Assembly (NCBI GenBank): GCA_028280065.1
Contig: JANQMN010000133.1
Span: 1 to 33,408, forward strand
Source of the DNA: Hahella sp.
GTDB lineage: Bacteria; Pseudomonadota; Gammaproteobacteria; Pseudomonadales; Oleiphilaceae
Direction: 5' to 3'
Length of the DNA stretch: 33,408 nucleotides
Position numbers and translations under genes: made by a program. Positions 1 to 8,675 of the stretch are shown here, in pieces. Position 1 is the stretch's first letter. Each line of letters starts with the position of its first letter. Below the pieces are notes generated by a model, which worked only from the letters and a program-made list of their open reading frames with translations, made no database searches and had not been told where the DNA came from.

Positions 1-621
1 GATAAACGCCAGGTATTTGTCTCTCTCACCTCCGCTCAGTTCCTGTTGGACGCCGACCGCGTTAGTTATCTATCGATATTCGCCTACGACACCGGTGACA
101 GCCCCACGCTTCTGAATCAGTTCCAAGCCAGGTACGAGAGCTTACAGGTTACTCCCTGGTGGATTCGGGCATTTTTCTACGAAAAAGTGAAAGACCTCTA
201 TGATCGTATTTTCGGCGTCATGGGCGCCATCATGGCAATCGTGATTTACATAGCCTTATTCAATACCCTAGCCATGTCCGTCACCGAGCGCACCAGGGAA
301 ATAGGCATGCTTGGGGCCTTGGGCGCAGCCCCCGGCGAACTGACCTTAAATTTTATCCTAGAGGGATTTTTACTGGCGCTGACAGGTGCGGTTATCGGCT
401 GCCTGCTGGCTGGTCTAACTAGTCTCGGGCTTTTGTTCCTCGACATTCAGATGCCGCCGCCTCCGGGGAGAAGTGTCGGCTATCCGTTGCACATAACTTT
501 TTCAGCAACCCTCGCCCTGGTTGTCAGCCTGGCCACTATCAGTATCTGTGTCGCCGCTTCTTGGATAGCAGCGCGCAAAGGCGTTAACAAACCTATTACG
601 GAGGCATTGGTATATGTCTAA
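1..621 (+). CDS. ABC transporter permease, FtsX/LolE type (5' end cut by window)
   Basis: The frame is open from the first base, so the gene starts upstream; the TTG at 46 is not a believable start. The visible C-terminal part holds a soluble stretch, then three hydrophobic segments separated by a conserved loop containing SVTERTREIGMLGALGA. That E-R-x-R-E-I-G-x-L-x-A-x-G-A motif is typical of the FtsX-like permease domain (MacB/LolC/LolE families), where the loop contacts the ATPase. Proteins of this kind work in the inner membrane, moving lipoproteins, lipids or peptides by transenvelope mechanochemistry rather than ordinary import. It overlaps the next gene by 8 bp, a LolA-like periplasmic protein, which favours a lipoprotein or lipid export role. 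The ATPase subunit is presumably upstream, outside the window. Family sure; substrate unknown. Confidence 0.88.
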   Translation, partial: DKRQVFVSLTSAQFLLDADRVSYLSIFAYDTGDSPTLLNQFQARYESLQVTPWWIRAFFYEKVKDLYDRIFGVMGAIMAIVIYIALFNTLAMSVTERTREIGMLGALGAAPGELTLNFILEGFLLALTGAVIGCLLAGLTSLGLLFLDIQMPPPPGRSVGYPLHITFSATLALVVSLATISICVAASWIAARKGVNKPITEALVYV

Positions 622-1378
622 TTTCATGCGAACGATTATTCAACTATGCAGCCTGCTCACCGTCATGGCGGGAGCAGGCGCCCAGGCTAACGCACCGGCA
701 AGTGCGGAAGAAATTCTGCAGCGGGCCGACAACTACCGGCTGCAGACCGGCGCTGCCAAGGTGGTATCGGAAGTGGAACAGTTTGAACGCGGCGAGCTTC
801 GGAAAGCCCATCAGTACAACGTGTACATCCGTCCCCAAAGAATGTCCCTGGTAGTTTTCAAGGCAGCCTCGGAAGCAGGCCAGAAGATGCTGATGCTGGA
901 GGACAATTATTGGCTGTTAATGCCGAACTCCAGGCGTCCTATCAGAATCACGCCGATGCAAAAGCTCCTTGGCGAAGCCTCCGTAGGAGATGTTTCGACG
1001 TTGACCTGGAGCGAAGACTATGAGGGCACAATCGTCGGCCCGGACAGCTTGGACGGTGCCAGTGTCATCAAGTTGGAACTGCAGGCGAAAACCCGAGGCG
1101 CCAGCTACCACGGCATTCATCTATGGGTCGATGCCGAAAGCTATTTTCCACGCAAGGCCGAGCTGTACTTAAAGTCAGGAAAATTAGCCAAAGTGGCCAC
1201 CTTCAACCCGCTACAGGATAAACAGGGTTTGCGGGTCGGCAGCATGGTGCTGCAAGACTCCATTCAGCCGGAGAAAACCACACTTATTCATTATCGAACC
1301 ATTGCAGCCTATTCGTTGCCGGATAAATTCTACAACCCGGCCTATTTAAGCCGACATTCAGGGGGGGATAACTTATAA
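614..1378 (+). CDS. Outer membrane lipoprotein-sorting protein, LolA-like
   Basis: The 254-aa protein starts with a clear Sec signal peptide (a hydrophobic run to about residue 26, ending AGAQANA). The rest is beta-rich with no further membrane segment, so it should be periplasmic. Sequence such as ILQRADNYRLQTGAAKVVSEVEQFERGE and YHGIHLWVDAESYFPRKAELY matches the LolA-like outer membrane lipoprotein-sorting family often encoded beside FtsX-type ABC permeases. Such proteins are thought to take a lipid-bearing cargo from the permease complex across the periplasm. The ATG at 614 overlaps the permease stop and is preceded by a GGAGG-like sequence near 600, so the two are translationally coupled. 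A second in-frame ATG (codon 5) is possible. The cargo is unknown. Confidence 0.8.
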   Translation: MSNFMRTIIQLCSLLTVMAGAGAQANAPASAEEILQRADNYRLQTGAAKVVSEVEQFERGELRKAHQYNVYIRPQRMSLVVFKAASEAGQKMLMLEDNYWLLMPNSRRPIRITPMQKLLGEASVGDVSTLTWSEDYEGTIVGPDSLDGASVIKLELQAKTRGASYHGIHLWVDAESYFPRKAELYLKSGKLAKVATFNPLQDKQGLRVGSMVLQDSIQPEKTTLIHYRTIAAYSLPDKFYNPAYLSRHSGGDNL

Positions 1379-1546
1379 CCCTAATACCTGACGACATTTT
1401 GTTATCGCTACTTCGCGCCAGCCGGCAGCAAGTACAGTCGACCATGGTAGCCCCTATTCATAAGTCTATAGCCGCGCTATTTGCATCCCGTTTAAGGTTA
1501 CACTTGTCCACGAATTGATCAACAAAAGAACAAAGGGAGATCCACG

Positions 1547-2296
1547 ATGGAAAACAAAGTCGCCATGGTAACCGGGGGTACCGGCGGATTGGGAACAGCG
1601 ATATGCCGCGCGTTGCATGACCAAGGCTTTATCGTTGCCGCAGGTTATAACAGCGGCGGCAATCACGCCAAAGCCCAAGCTTGGCAAGACAAGCAAAAGG
1701 AAGCAGGCTATGACATACATATCACCTATGGCGATGTGACCGACCACGAATCCTGTTTGAAATCCATGCTGCACATTGAAGAAGTCACCGGCCAGACCAT
1801 CGATGTATTGGTCAACAACGCGGGGATCACGCGCGATGGGCAGTTCCGCAAGATGTCGTATGAGCAGTGGCACGATGTATTGTCCGCAAATTTGGATTCC
1901 ATGTTTCATACCACACGCCTGGTGATTAATAACATGGTTGAAAGAGGCTGGGGCCGGGTGATCAATATTTCCTCAGTGAATGCCCAGAAAGGGCAATTCG
2001 GCCAGTGCAACTACTCCGCAGCCAAAGCCGGTATTCATGGCTTCACGAAGGCGTTGGCACAGGAAGTGGCGCGCAAGGGCGTTACCGTCAACACGGTTTC
2101 GCCGGGGTACATAAAAACCGCCATGGTGAAAAAGATTGCGCCCGAAGTTCAAGAGAAAATCTGCGCCGGCATTCCGGTCGGCCGATTTGGTACGCCAGAG
2201 GAAATCGGACGGGTGGTATCGTTCTTAGCGGACGATAAGTCGGCCTATATCACCGGTGCGGATATCTCGGTCAACGGTGGTCTACACATGTTCTAA
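1547..2296 (+). CDS. phaB: Acetoacetyl-CoA reductase (PhaB-type SDR)
   Basis: A 249-aa classical short-chain dehydrogenase. Visible motifs are the cofactor loop TGGTGGLG (residues 9-16), NNAG (90-93), a catalytic Ser near 143, and the Tyr156-x3-Lys160 pair in YSAAK. The protein is PhaB-like along its length, including GDVTDHESC, NNAGITRDGQFRKM, NSVNAQKGQFGQ-type sequence and the ending ITGADISVNGGLHMF. PhaB reduces acetoacetyl-CoA to (R)-3-hydroxybutyryl-CoA with NADPH for polyhydroxyalkanoate synthesis. The start has a good AAGGGAG ribosome site about 8 bases upstream. No phaA or phaC is nearby, so the gene stands alone. FabG is the main alternative, but the sequence favours PhaB. Confidence 0.85.
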   Translation: MENKVAMVTGGTGGLGTAICRALHDQGFIVAAGYNSGGNHAKAQAWQDKQKEAGYDIHITYGDVTDHESCLKSMLHIEEVTGQTIDVLVNNAGITRDGQFRKMSYEQWHDVLSANLDSMFHTTRLVINNMVERGWGRVINISSVNAQKGQFGQCNYSAAKAGIHGFTKALAQEVARKGVTVNTVSPGYIKTAMVKKIAPEVQEKICAGIPVGRFGTPEEIGRVVSFLADDKSAYITGADISVNGGLHMF

Positions 2297-2359
2297 AAGC
2301 CGGTTCGGCAGTTAGGAGCCGTCATTCTCCTCGGAATCGATCTACTTACTGCTGCCGAT

Positions 2360-2773
2360 CTATTCTTTGAATATTCCTGATCCAAGCTTGAGTTGTTTTT
2401 GGTAGGTTTCCAGCGACCAAGCTTGGTCAGTCAAGCGCCCGGCGAAACGGTATTCATAGACCCAAGCCGCTATTTCGCGATTCACCTTATTCGCGGATTT
2501 TCCGTCTATCTCGACCATACATCGAATACGCCGGTATTCACTGCCTTCGTATTGGTCAAGCCGGCGCAACTCCGCCAGCGTTAAGCTCTTATAAACCCTG
2601 CCTTGACAACATTGCTCCGGTAGCGCCACCAAACCGGGATAGTGGCGCTTGGTTACCCGGCGACAGCCGTAACCAGGCAAGCGGGCAGAAGTTGAAGGGG
2701 GAATGCGCTGAATTATGCCGGCGATAACCTGCGGCACTTGCAGTGTTCCGTAGCAGAACAAAAGGTGGTTCAT
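2360..2773 (-). CDS. Gamma-glutamylcyclotransferase-like protein (AIG2/GGCT fold)
   Basis: The 137-aa protein opens with MNHLLFCYGTLQVP, the YGTL nucleotide-loop-like motif of the GGCT/AIG2 family. It has the expected acidic residue in LDQYEGSEYRRI, where the family's catalytic Glu lies. Members form 5-oxoproline from gamma-glutamyl compounds or act on related amines; the exact substrate cannot be told. It lies just downstream of phoU on the same strand, with a strong hairpin (2785-2809) between them and no good ribosome site. It is convergent with phaB. Confidence 0.75.
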   Translation of the reverse strand: MNHLLFCYGTLQVPQVIAGIIQRIPPSTSARLPGYGCRRVTKRHYPGLVALPEQCCQGRVYKSLTLAELRRLDQYEGSEYRRIRCMVEIDGKSANKVNREIAAWVYEYRFAGRLTDQAWSLETYQKQLKLGSGIFKE

Positions 2774-2784
2774 TGTATGACAGG

Positions 2785-2809
2785 GCGGGTTCTCACTTTA
2801 AGAACCCGC
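2785..2809 (-). other. Intercistronic hairpin between phoU and the GGCT-like gene
   Basis: Perfect 9-bp arms GCGGGTTCT and AGAACCCGC with a 7-base loop. On the leftward message the hairpin is preceded by a U-run (complement of 2811-2815), not followed by one. It therefore does not look like an ordinary terminator for phoU. It could protect the 3' end of the pst-phoU mRNA or reduce translation of the next gene. Confidence 0.5.
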
Positions 2810-2817
2810 TAAAAATC

Positions 2818-3537
2818 TTATTTGTTATCTTCAAGAATTTCCTTGGTTTCCTGGAGAGAGGCATGGCGAACATCCTTGCCTTTCACCATATAAATAATGT
2901 GTTCTGAAATATTACGGGCATGGTCTCCGATGCGCTCTAAGGCACGCAGCACCCACATGACATTCAGGACGGAAGAGATGTTGCGCGTATCCTCCATCAT
3001 AAAAGTCATCAGCGAACGTGTCGCCGTTTTGTATTCCGCGTCAACCGATTTATCCTCACGCATGACCGCCAATGCCATATCCGTATCCAGCCGCGCAAAG
3101 GCATCAAGCGCATCATGCAGCATTTTCGAGACATGCTGGCTGATATGCCTGACTTCAATGTAGCCTCTCGGCGACTGGCCTTCTTCGGCGAGCTGCTGCG
3201 TGATCTTGGCGATTTTCTCCGCCTCGTCGCCAATGCGCTCCAAATCGCCGACTATCTTGGTCACTGCAACGATCAATCGTAAGTCGCTCGCCGTAGGCTG
3301 GCGCTTGGCAATGACCCGTGTACACTCCTCGTCAATCGTGACTTGCAGGCGATCGACGTTTTGCTCCGCCTCGCGGACCGTTTCCGCCAATGAGGTGTCG
3401 CCGTTGACCAAGGCCTGGGCGGAATCAATGACCAGTTTTTCGGCCATGCCGCCCATTACCAACACATGATCCTTGACTTCCTGAAGTTCGGTATCGAACT
3501 GTTGCGAAATGTGGTTGCCGTTTGAGTTCGCACTCAT
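2818..3537 (-). CDS. phoU: Phosphate signalling regulator PhoU (pst operon copy)
   Basis: A 239-aa PhoU, the usual length, made of two three-helix PhoU repeats. The metal-binding style motifs DLERIGDEAEKIA and ALERIGDHARNI are both present. PhoU is cytoplasmic and links the Pst transporter to the PhoR histidine kinase. It keeps the Pho response off when phosphate is plentiful and limits uptake. Here it is the last pst gene, 31 bp after pstB, with a GAGGGG ribosome site before its ATG. A second complete PhoU is encoded at 22478-23194. Confidence 0.96.
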   Translation of the reverse strand: MSANSNGNHISQQFDTELQEVKDHVLVMGGMAEKLVIDSAQALVNGDTSLAETVREAEQNVDRLQVTIDEECTRVIAKRQPTASDLRLIVAVTKIVGDLERIGDEAEKIAKITQQLAEEGQSPRGYIEVRHISQHVSKMLHDALDAFARLDTDMALAVMREDKSVDAEYKTATRSLMTFMMEDTRNISSVLNVMWVLRALERIGDHARNISEHIIYMVKGKDVRHASLQETKEILEDNK

Positions 3538-3568
3538 ATTTAACCCCTCTTGATATCTGGTCTAATGC

Positions 3569-4423
3569 CTAACCGTAGCGGCCAGTAATATAGTCCTCGG
3601 TCTGCTTGGAAGCAGGATTGGTAAATAACTGATTGGTACTGCCAAATTCGATCAGATCGCCCATATACATAAAGGCCGTGTAATCCGATACGCGCGCGGC
3701 TTGTTGCATGTTATGGGTAACGATCACGATGGTATACTCATTTTTCAACGTATGAATGAGTTCTTCGATTTTGAGCGTAGACAAAGGGTCGAGTGCGGAA
3801 GCCGGTTCGTCCAAAAGCAACACTTCCGGCTTCACGGCAACGGTGCGCGCAATAACCAAGCGTTGCTGCTGACCGCCTGACAGCCCTAAAGCCGAATCGT
3901 TCAGACGGTCTTTCACCTCCTCCCATAACGCCGCGGATTTGAGTGCCCATTCAACGGTTTCGTCGAGAACCCGTTTTTTATTTATACCCTGAATACGTAA
4001 CCCATAGGCAACGTTCTCATAAATACTCTTGGGAAACGGGTTGGGTTTCTGAAACACCATGCCGACCCGACGCCGTAAGTCCGCGACATCAATACCCTTC
4101 TGATAAATATTCATATTTTCCAGCCGGATTTCTCCTTCGATGCGGCAGGAATCCACCAGATCGTTCATCCGGTTGAAACAGCGCAGCAAGGTGGACTTGC
4201 CGCAACCTGAAGGCCCGATAAAGGCGGTGACACGCTTTTGCGGGATCACCATATCGATACCGTGCAATGCTTCTTTTTCGCCATAGTACAGCTTAAGATC
4301 CTTGACGGTCAGGGCAACGGTTTCATCGTCCAAGGTACGGTCTTCCGCCGCCCGTTCTATGGCGCTGATGTCGATCGCGTGACCACGGGGTTCGCCGGCG
4401 CTTGAAGATGTCATTTCACTCAT
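3569..4423 (-). CDS. pstB: Phosphate ABC transporter ATP-binding protein PstB
   Basis: A 284-aa ATPase with Walker [10 protein letters not shown] (about residues 70-78), the signature LSGGQQQR, Walker [15 protein letters not shown] and the H-loop [41 protein letters not shown] and the ending ITGRYG are diagnostic of PstB. It powers high-affinity phosphate import with PstC/PstA. The N-terminus has about 30 extra polar residues compared with E. coli PstB. The start is preceded by AGGAGAG. It lies between pstA (52 bp upstream) and phoU. Confidence 0.97.
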   Translation of the reverse strand: MSEMTSSSAGEPRGHAIDISAIERAAEDRTLDDETVALTVKDLKLYYGEKEALHGIDMVIPQKRVTAFIGPSGCGKSTLLRCFNRMNDLVDSCRIEGEIRLENMNIYQKGIDVADLRRRVGMVFQKPNPFPKSIYENVAYGLRIQGINKKRVLDETVEWALKSAALWEEVKDRLNDSALGLSGGQQQRLVIARTVAVKPEVLLLDEPASALDPLSTLKIEELIHTLKNEYTIVIVTHNMQQAARVSDYTAFMYMGDLIEFGSTNQLFTNPASKQTEDYITGRYG

Positions 4424-4475
4424 TAAAGCTCTCCTAATTCAAACTTAAAATTGATTCTATATGCGCTAGTTGCCC

Positions 4476-6140
4476 TTACATTTCCAGAGCTTTGTATTTT
4501 TCTCGCAAGTGATTGCGAATGCCGACTGCAAACAGGTTTAGCAGAGCAATGACGATCACCAGCAGCAAGGCCGTCGCATAAACCAGTGGCCTGGCCGCCT
4601 CAACATTAGGGCTTTGAAATCCAACGTCATAGATATGGAAACCAAGGTGCATAAATTTCTGATCCAAGTGCAGATAGGGGTAGTTACCGTCAAGCGGCAA
4701 GGACGGCGCCAGCTTTACCACACCCACCAGCATCAATGGCGCCACTTCACCGGCAGCCCGTGCAATTGCCAGGATCACTCCGGTCATCATGGCCGGGCTG
4801 GCCATGGGAATCACTACCCGCCAAAGCGTTTCAGCCTTGGTCGCGCCCAGCGCCAAGCTGCCTTCCCGAACCGAGCGTGGAATCCGGGCAAGCCCTTCTT
4901 CGGTAGCCACGATTACCACCGGCAACGTCAAAATGGCGAGAGTAATGGAGGCCCACATCAACCCCGGCGTACCAAAGGTCGGGGACGGCAGGGCTTCCTG
5001 ATAAAAAGCATCGTCAATATTCGCACCGAGGAAGTAAATGAAAAAGCCCAAACCGAATACACCATAGACGATGGAAGGCACACCGGCCAGATTGTTTACC
5101 GCGATTCGAATGATCCGCGTAAGGGTGCCTTGGGTTGCGTATTCCCGCAGGTAAACCGCGGCCACCACGCCAAGCGGTGTTACTAACACCGACATGACGA
5201 TTACCATCAGCACCGTTCCATAGATGGCAGGGAAAATGCCCCCTTCCGTGTTCGCCTCCCTGGGCTCGTCGCTTACGAATTCCCAAATCTTACTGAAATA
5301 GTGGCCGATTTTATCCCCGATCCCCATGGCGTTGGGCCGGAATGCACGAACGATTTTGGAAAGTTCAATTTCAACTTCGTCGCCATTCATGGCCCTGGCG
5401 ACAATTTTATCCCGATTGATCTGCGCATAGAGGTCGATCAGGTCCTGTTGCAGGTTCTCATACTTGGCATTCTCCTCGGCGCGGATAGCTTCGATATCGG
5501 CCATGGCTTGAGGGGTTTTTTCACCCTCCAATTCCAGCTTGCGTTCACGCAGCCGCATACGTTCAATGGTGTAGTTGATGCTGCCGATCTCGGTCTTTTC
5601 AATGCTGTGAATCTGGTCGTAGAGATCAAGAGCCCGGTCGAGGCGCACTAAAAACTCGTCCCAGGCAGCCTCTCCTGAGGCAACCGTGGTATCGCCTTCC
5701 TTCACTTCCAGCAGATAGCCTTTAAAGTCACCCCACTCCCGACGCTCGAGAGTCATCAAGCCTTCCGGATAGCGAATATTCCGAATATTGTCGGCAAGGA
5801 ACCAGCGGAAGTCCGCCCCGAGCACGTCCCGATTACCCGTTTTTATCAACCACCGATCCATGAAATTCACACCGGGAGGCACTTCCACACCCCCGCTTCG
5901 CAACTGGTCCGCCGGTACCGATTCGACCTCGACCTGTTCGCCGATCAACAACATCGACTTACCGTCTTGATTGAGATAGTCCGCTTCCAGGATGGCATGC
6001 GGCCAAAAGTGCGCCAATCCGCGCCCGGCGATCAATGCCAGCAATCCGATAACCATTACCAGGGAAACGGCCACAGCGCCTGCATTCATCCAAACATACG
6101 GATCGCCTTTCGCGGTCCATTCTCTTACTGAAATTCGCAT
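4476..6140 (-). CDS. pstA: Phosphate ABC transporter permease PstA, long form
   Basis: The 554-aa protein is nearly twice the length of E. coli PstA. It has one membrane segment near residues 17-40. A roughly 260-residue extension follows, predicted periplasmic, with a charged helical coiled-coil stretch (about 175-245, including ERMRLRERKLELEGEK). The standard permease domain starts near 305. That core has the EAA-type loop (EEGLARIPRSVREGSLALGATKAETLWRV, quoted in part: SVREGSLALGATKAET) and the motif MTGVILAIARAAGEVAPLMLVG. It forms the phosphate channel with PstC. The same layout is known from pseudomonads and marine gammaproteobacteria. The spacing to pstC is 29 bp, so the two are co-transcribed. 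Confidence 0.93.
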   Translation of the reverse strand: MRISVREWTAKGDPYVWMNAGAVAVSLVMVIGLLALIAGRGLAHFWPHAILEADYLNQDGKSMLLIGEQVEVESVPADQLRSGGVEVPPGVNFMDRWLIKTGNRDVLGADFRWFLADNIRNIRYPEGLMTLERREWGDFKGYLLEVKEGDTTVASGEAAWDEFLVRLDRALDLYDQIHSIEKTEIGSINYTIERMRLRERKLELEGEKTPQAMADIEAIRAEENAKYENLQQDLIDLYAQINRDKIVARAMNGDEVEIELSKIVRAFRPNAMGIGDKIGHYFSKIWEFVSDEPREANTEGGIFPAIYGTVLMVIVMSVLVTPLGVVAAVYLREYATQGTLTRIIRIAVNNLAGVPSIVYGVFGLGFFIYFLGANIDDAFYQEALPSPTFGTPGLMWASITLAILTLPVVIVATEEGLARIPRSVREGSLALGATKAETLWRVVIPMASPAMMTGVILAIARAAGEVAPLMLVGVVKLAPSLPLDGNYPYLHLDQKFMHLGFHIYDVGFQSPNVEAARPLVYATALLLVIVIALLNLFAVGIRNHLREKYKALEM

Positions 6141-6169
6141 ATCGTCTTCTCTATTCTTAACCGTTGAAA

Positions 6170-8440
6170 TCAGATGACGCTGTATTTGGTACGCAGTCGT
6201 TGTCGTACAAATTCGGCAAGCGTATTAACCATAAAGGTAAAGATGAACAGCACAAAGGCAGCCAGGAACAGTATCCGGTAATGGGAGCTGCCCACTTCGG
6301 ACTCCGGCATTTCGACTGCGATATTAGCGGCAAGGGTACGCATGCCCTCGAAGATATTGATGTCCATGATCGGCGTGTTCCCGGTCGCCATTAACACGAT
6401 CATGGTTTCACCCACGGCCCGGCCCAAGCCGATCATTACCGCCGAGAATATCCCCGGACTGGCCGTCGGCAGAACGACTCTCACCATCGTTTGCCAGGGG
6501 GTGGCGCCTAACGCCAAGGAACCATAGGTCAGATGCTTGGGCACACCGAACACCGCATCCTCGGTGATGGAGAAAATGGTCGGGATAACCGCAAAGCCCA
6601 TTGCCGCGCCCACTACCAACGCATTCCTTTGGTCAAAATCGATACCTGCGGTGTTCTCCAGCCAGAACCGCATATCACCGTCGAACATGGCAATTTCAAC
6701 AGAAGGCGAAATGGCAAAAGAAAACCAGCCGACGAGGATAATTACCGGCACCAGAAGCAAGGGTTCCCATCCGTCGTCAATCCGCAGCCGAATGGAAGCC
6801 GGCAAATTGGCCCAGGCAAAGCCGAATAAAATTATGGCAATGGGAATAAGCATCAGCACAGTGAAAACCCCGGGAAGATTCGCCTCCATAAATGGGGCAA
6901 AAAACAGCCCGGCCAGGAATCCGAGGATTACCGTCGGCAAGGCTTCCATCAGCTCTATTACCGGCTTGACCTTGCGGCGTAGTGCCGGAGACATGAAGTG
7001 CGCGGTATACAAGGCGCCGCAAATTGCCAATGGCGTTGCAATCAACATTGCATAGAAGGCTGCCTTCAAGGTACCGAAAGACAGGGGCATCAGGCTGTAT
7101 TTCGGTTCGAAGTCGTTAGTCGCCGCCGAGGACTGCCACACATATTCCGGTTCCTGATAGTTCTCATACCAGACTTCCGCCCAAAGTGCGGACCAGGAAA
7201 CGTCGGGATGTTCATTATGCACGTCCCAGAAATGCAGTTGCCCGTCTTCCGTTTCCATCAGTATATAGTTGGCGCGAGGCGCCAGGGTGGCATACCTGAT
7301 CGATTTATCCAGCAGGTTTTCCCGCAGCGCTTCCCGTTCCGCCGTTGAATTGTAAAGACCCAATTGACCATCTTCGGAAACGATGAAAAATCCTTTGCGA
7401 CGCTCCTCAATTCCGATCTGATTGATTTTTGCGCCATCCGTTTTAAATTGACGGACTTTTTCCAGGCTGAATTCGTTTTGTTCGTTCCTGACCGGAAACC
7501 ATTGGGACACCTGTCCTTGGTCGTCGGCAATCAGTAAGGAGATATCTCCCAGCAAGAAGCGCATAGCGACTACCTTGGTTTCTTCGGTAACGTTCACTTC
7601 GGTGTTCAGACGCGGATTAGCGCGATCCCGCAAGTCGTACATGCGCAGCTCACCTGCTTCATTGGTGGTAAACAACCACCTGACATCCGGCGAAAGCAAC
7701 AACGAGACAAGCTTACCCCGCCCTTGAGGCATGGTGATATCCTGTTCTTCCAGGGTAATTTCTTCTGTCAAGAAGTCCTCTTCCTTGCTGAAAAGCGAAC
7801 CGAAAATATCCCCGGAATCCGTAGCGCCGGCTAACATCAGCAACTCTTCATTATCTCGAACCGCAATATTAGTGATAGCGCTGCCGGTCGTCGCCAGCGT
7901 CACCGGTTCTTCGCCATAGGGATAAACTAATTGGGGCGTGATCAGCCTGACATCATTCGGGTAAGTAATCTTATATTGGTGTTGTACCACTAGGCCGCTT
8001 CCGTTGCTGAATCCCAGCGCCAAGGTCTGAGAACCGGCGCTGCCCTCATTGATACTGGTAATCGTGGTTCCTGCTGGAATCGGTAAATTCAGTTGGGAGT
8101 GTACCGAACCATTCTCAGTATAAAAGAAGGTGACAGCGCCCAAGTCGTCTATTCTAATACCGATTTCTGCCTGCTCCTCCATTGCCAGGAACTTCGTTTT
8201 GCCCTTACCTGGCACCGTATATTCGGCGACCGGCTCCACCTTGGCAGACTCAAACAGCGGCATAACCTCATAGAGCAGATAGAAGAAAATCAACGTCACC
8301 GCAACGATAACAAAAACACCACCGGCACCGATGGAAACGGTGGCCACCTTATCTTTAAGTGCTCGCACGTTGCGATGCCGTTTTAATTGGGGGGTATCGA
8401 AATCGATGTCGGGGGCTTTTAGCACGACTGCCTCATTCAT
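6170..8440 (-). CDS. pstC: Phosphate ABC transporter permease PstC, long form
   Basis: The 756-aa protein is more than twice the length of E. coli PstC. One membrane helix lies at about residues 35-62. It is followed by about 380 residues that look like a beta-propeller-like periplasmic domain, with repeated strand-rich segments such as LLLSPDVRWLFTTNEAGELRMYD and YILMETEDGQLHFWDV. The permease core begins near 455 (FGTLKAAFYAMLIATPLAI) and carries the conserved loop YGSLALGATPWQTMVRVVLP. It is the first gene of pstC-pstA-pstB-phoU. No pstS lies upstream, so the phosphate-binding protein must be encoded elsewhere. The large domain may meet PstS or sense the periplasm; that is inference. Confidence 0.93.
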   Translation of the reverse strand: MNEAVVLKAPDIDFDTPQLKRHRNVRALKDKVATVSIGAGGVFVIVAVTLIFFYLLYEVMPLFESAKVEPVAEYTVPGKGKTKFLAMEEQAEIGIRIDDLGAVTFFYTENGSVHSQLNLPIPAGTTITSINEGSAGSQTLALGFSNGSGLVVQHQYKITYPNDVRLITPQLVYPYGEEPVTLATTGSAITNIAVRDNEELLMLAGATDSGDIFGSLFSKEEDFLTEEITLEEQDITMPQGRGKLVSLLLSPDVRWLFTTNEAGELRMYDLRDRANPRLNTEVNVTEETKVVAMRFLLGDISLLIADDQGQVSQWFPVRNEQNEFSLEKVRQFKTDGAKINQIGIEERRKGFFIVSEDGQLGLYNSTAEREALRENLLDKSIRYATLAPRANYILMETEDGQLHFWDVHNEHPDVSWSALWAEVWYENYQEPEYVWQSSAATNDFEPKYSLMPLSFGTLKAAFYAMLIATPLAICGALYTAHFMSPALRRKVKPVIELMEALPTVILGFLAGLFFAPFMEANLPGVFTVLMLIPIAIILFGFAWANLPASIRLRIDDGWEPLLLVPVIILVGWFSFAISPSVEIAMFDGDMRFWLENTAGIDFDQRNALVVGAAMGFAVIPTIFSITEDAVFGVPKHLTYGSLALGATPWQTMVRVVLPTASPGIFSAVMIGLGRAVGETMIVLMATGNTPIMDINIFEGMRTLAANIAVEMPESEVGSSHYRILFLAAFVLFIFTFMVNTLAEFVRQRLRTKYSVI

Positions 8441-8512
8441 TGTGGGTCCCTGGGAGTGTCGAATTCTGAAAGGATAAATCCTGAGAGAAAATAATAGGCA
8501 AATATTTCATTT

Positions 8513-8530
8513 CTGTTACAGCTTTGTCAT
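8513..8530 (+). promoter_or_regulatory. Possible Pho box upstream of pstC
   Basis: CTGTTAC, four bases, then TTGTCAT gives the 7-4-7 layout of PhoB sites (consensus CTGTCAT twice), with 5 and 6 of 7 matches. It lies about 73-90 bp upstream of the pstC start. However, it reads on the + strand, opposite to pstC transcription, whereas PhoB boxes usually read with the gene. A TATTAT -10-like sequence for pstC (complement of 8491-8496) lies 16 bp away. Confidence 0.35.
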
Positions 8531-8625
8531 ATTTATTTTAAACATGCAAAAAAAGCATGGGTAAACCGCTACCGATAGAAACTTTTCGGCAGAATGGGCT
8601 GGCGGCGATTTTTCGGGGGAAGGAT

Positions 8626-8660
8626 CGCCTTCTGTGAATTATCCGGGGAGTCAGAAGGCG
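8626..8660 (-). terminator. Stem-loop after the molybdopterin oxidoreductase gene
   Basis: Perfect 9-bp arms CGCCTTCTG and CAGAAGGCG with a 17-base loop, 16 bp beyond the stop codon at 8676. No U-run follows, so if it ends transcription it does so weakly or with Rho. It separates the oxidoreductase gene from the pst promoter region. Confidence 0.35.
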
Positions 8661-8675
8661 AGGATGAAACAGCGG

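Noticed and set aside
2297-2359. CGGCAG/CTGCCG inverted repeat between phaB and the GGCT-like gene
   Set aside because: Imperfect pairing over a long loop; could be a bidirectional terminator but no clean stem is seen.
8543-8559. CATGC-A7-GCATG inverted repeat upstream of pstC
   Set aside because: Arms of only five bases with an A-run loop; too weak to claim a terminator or operator.
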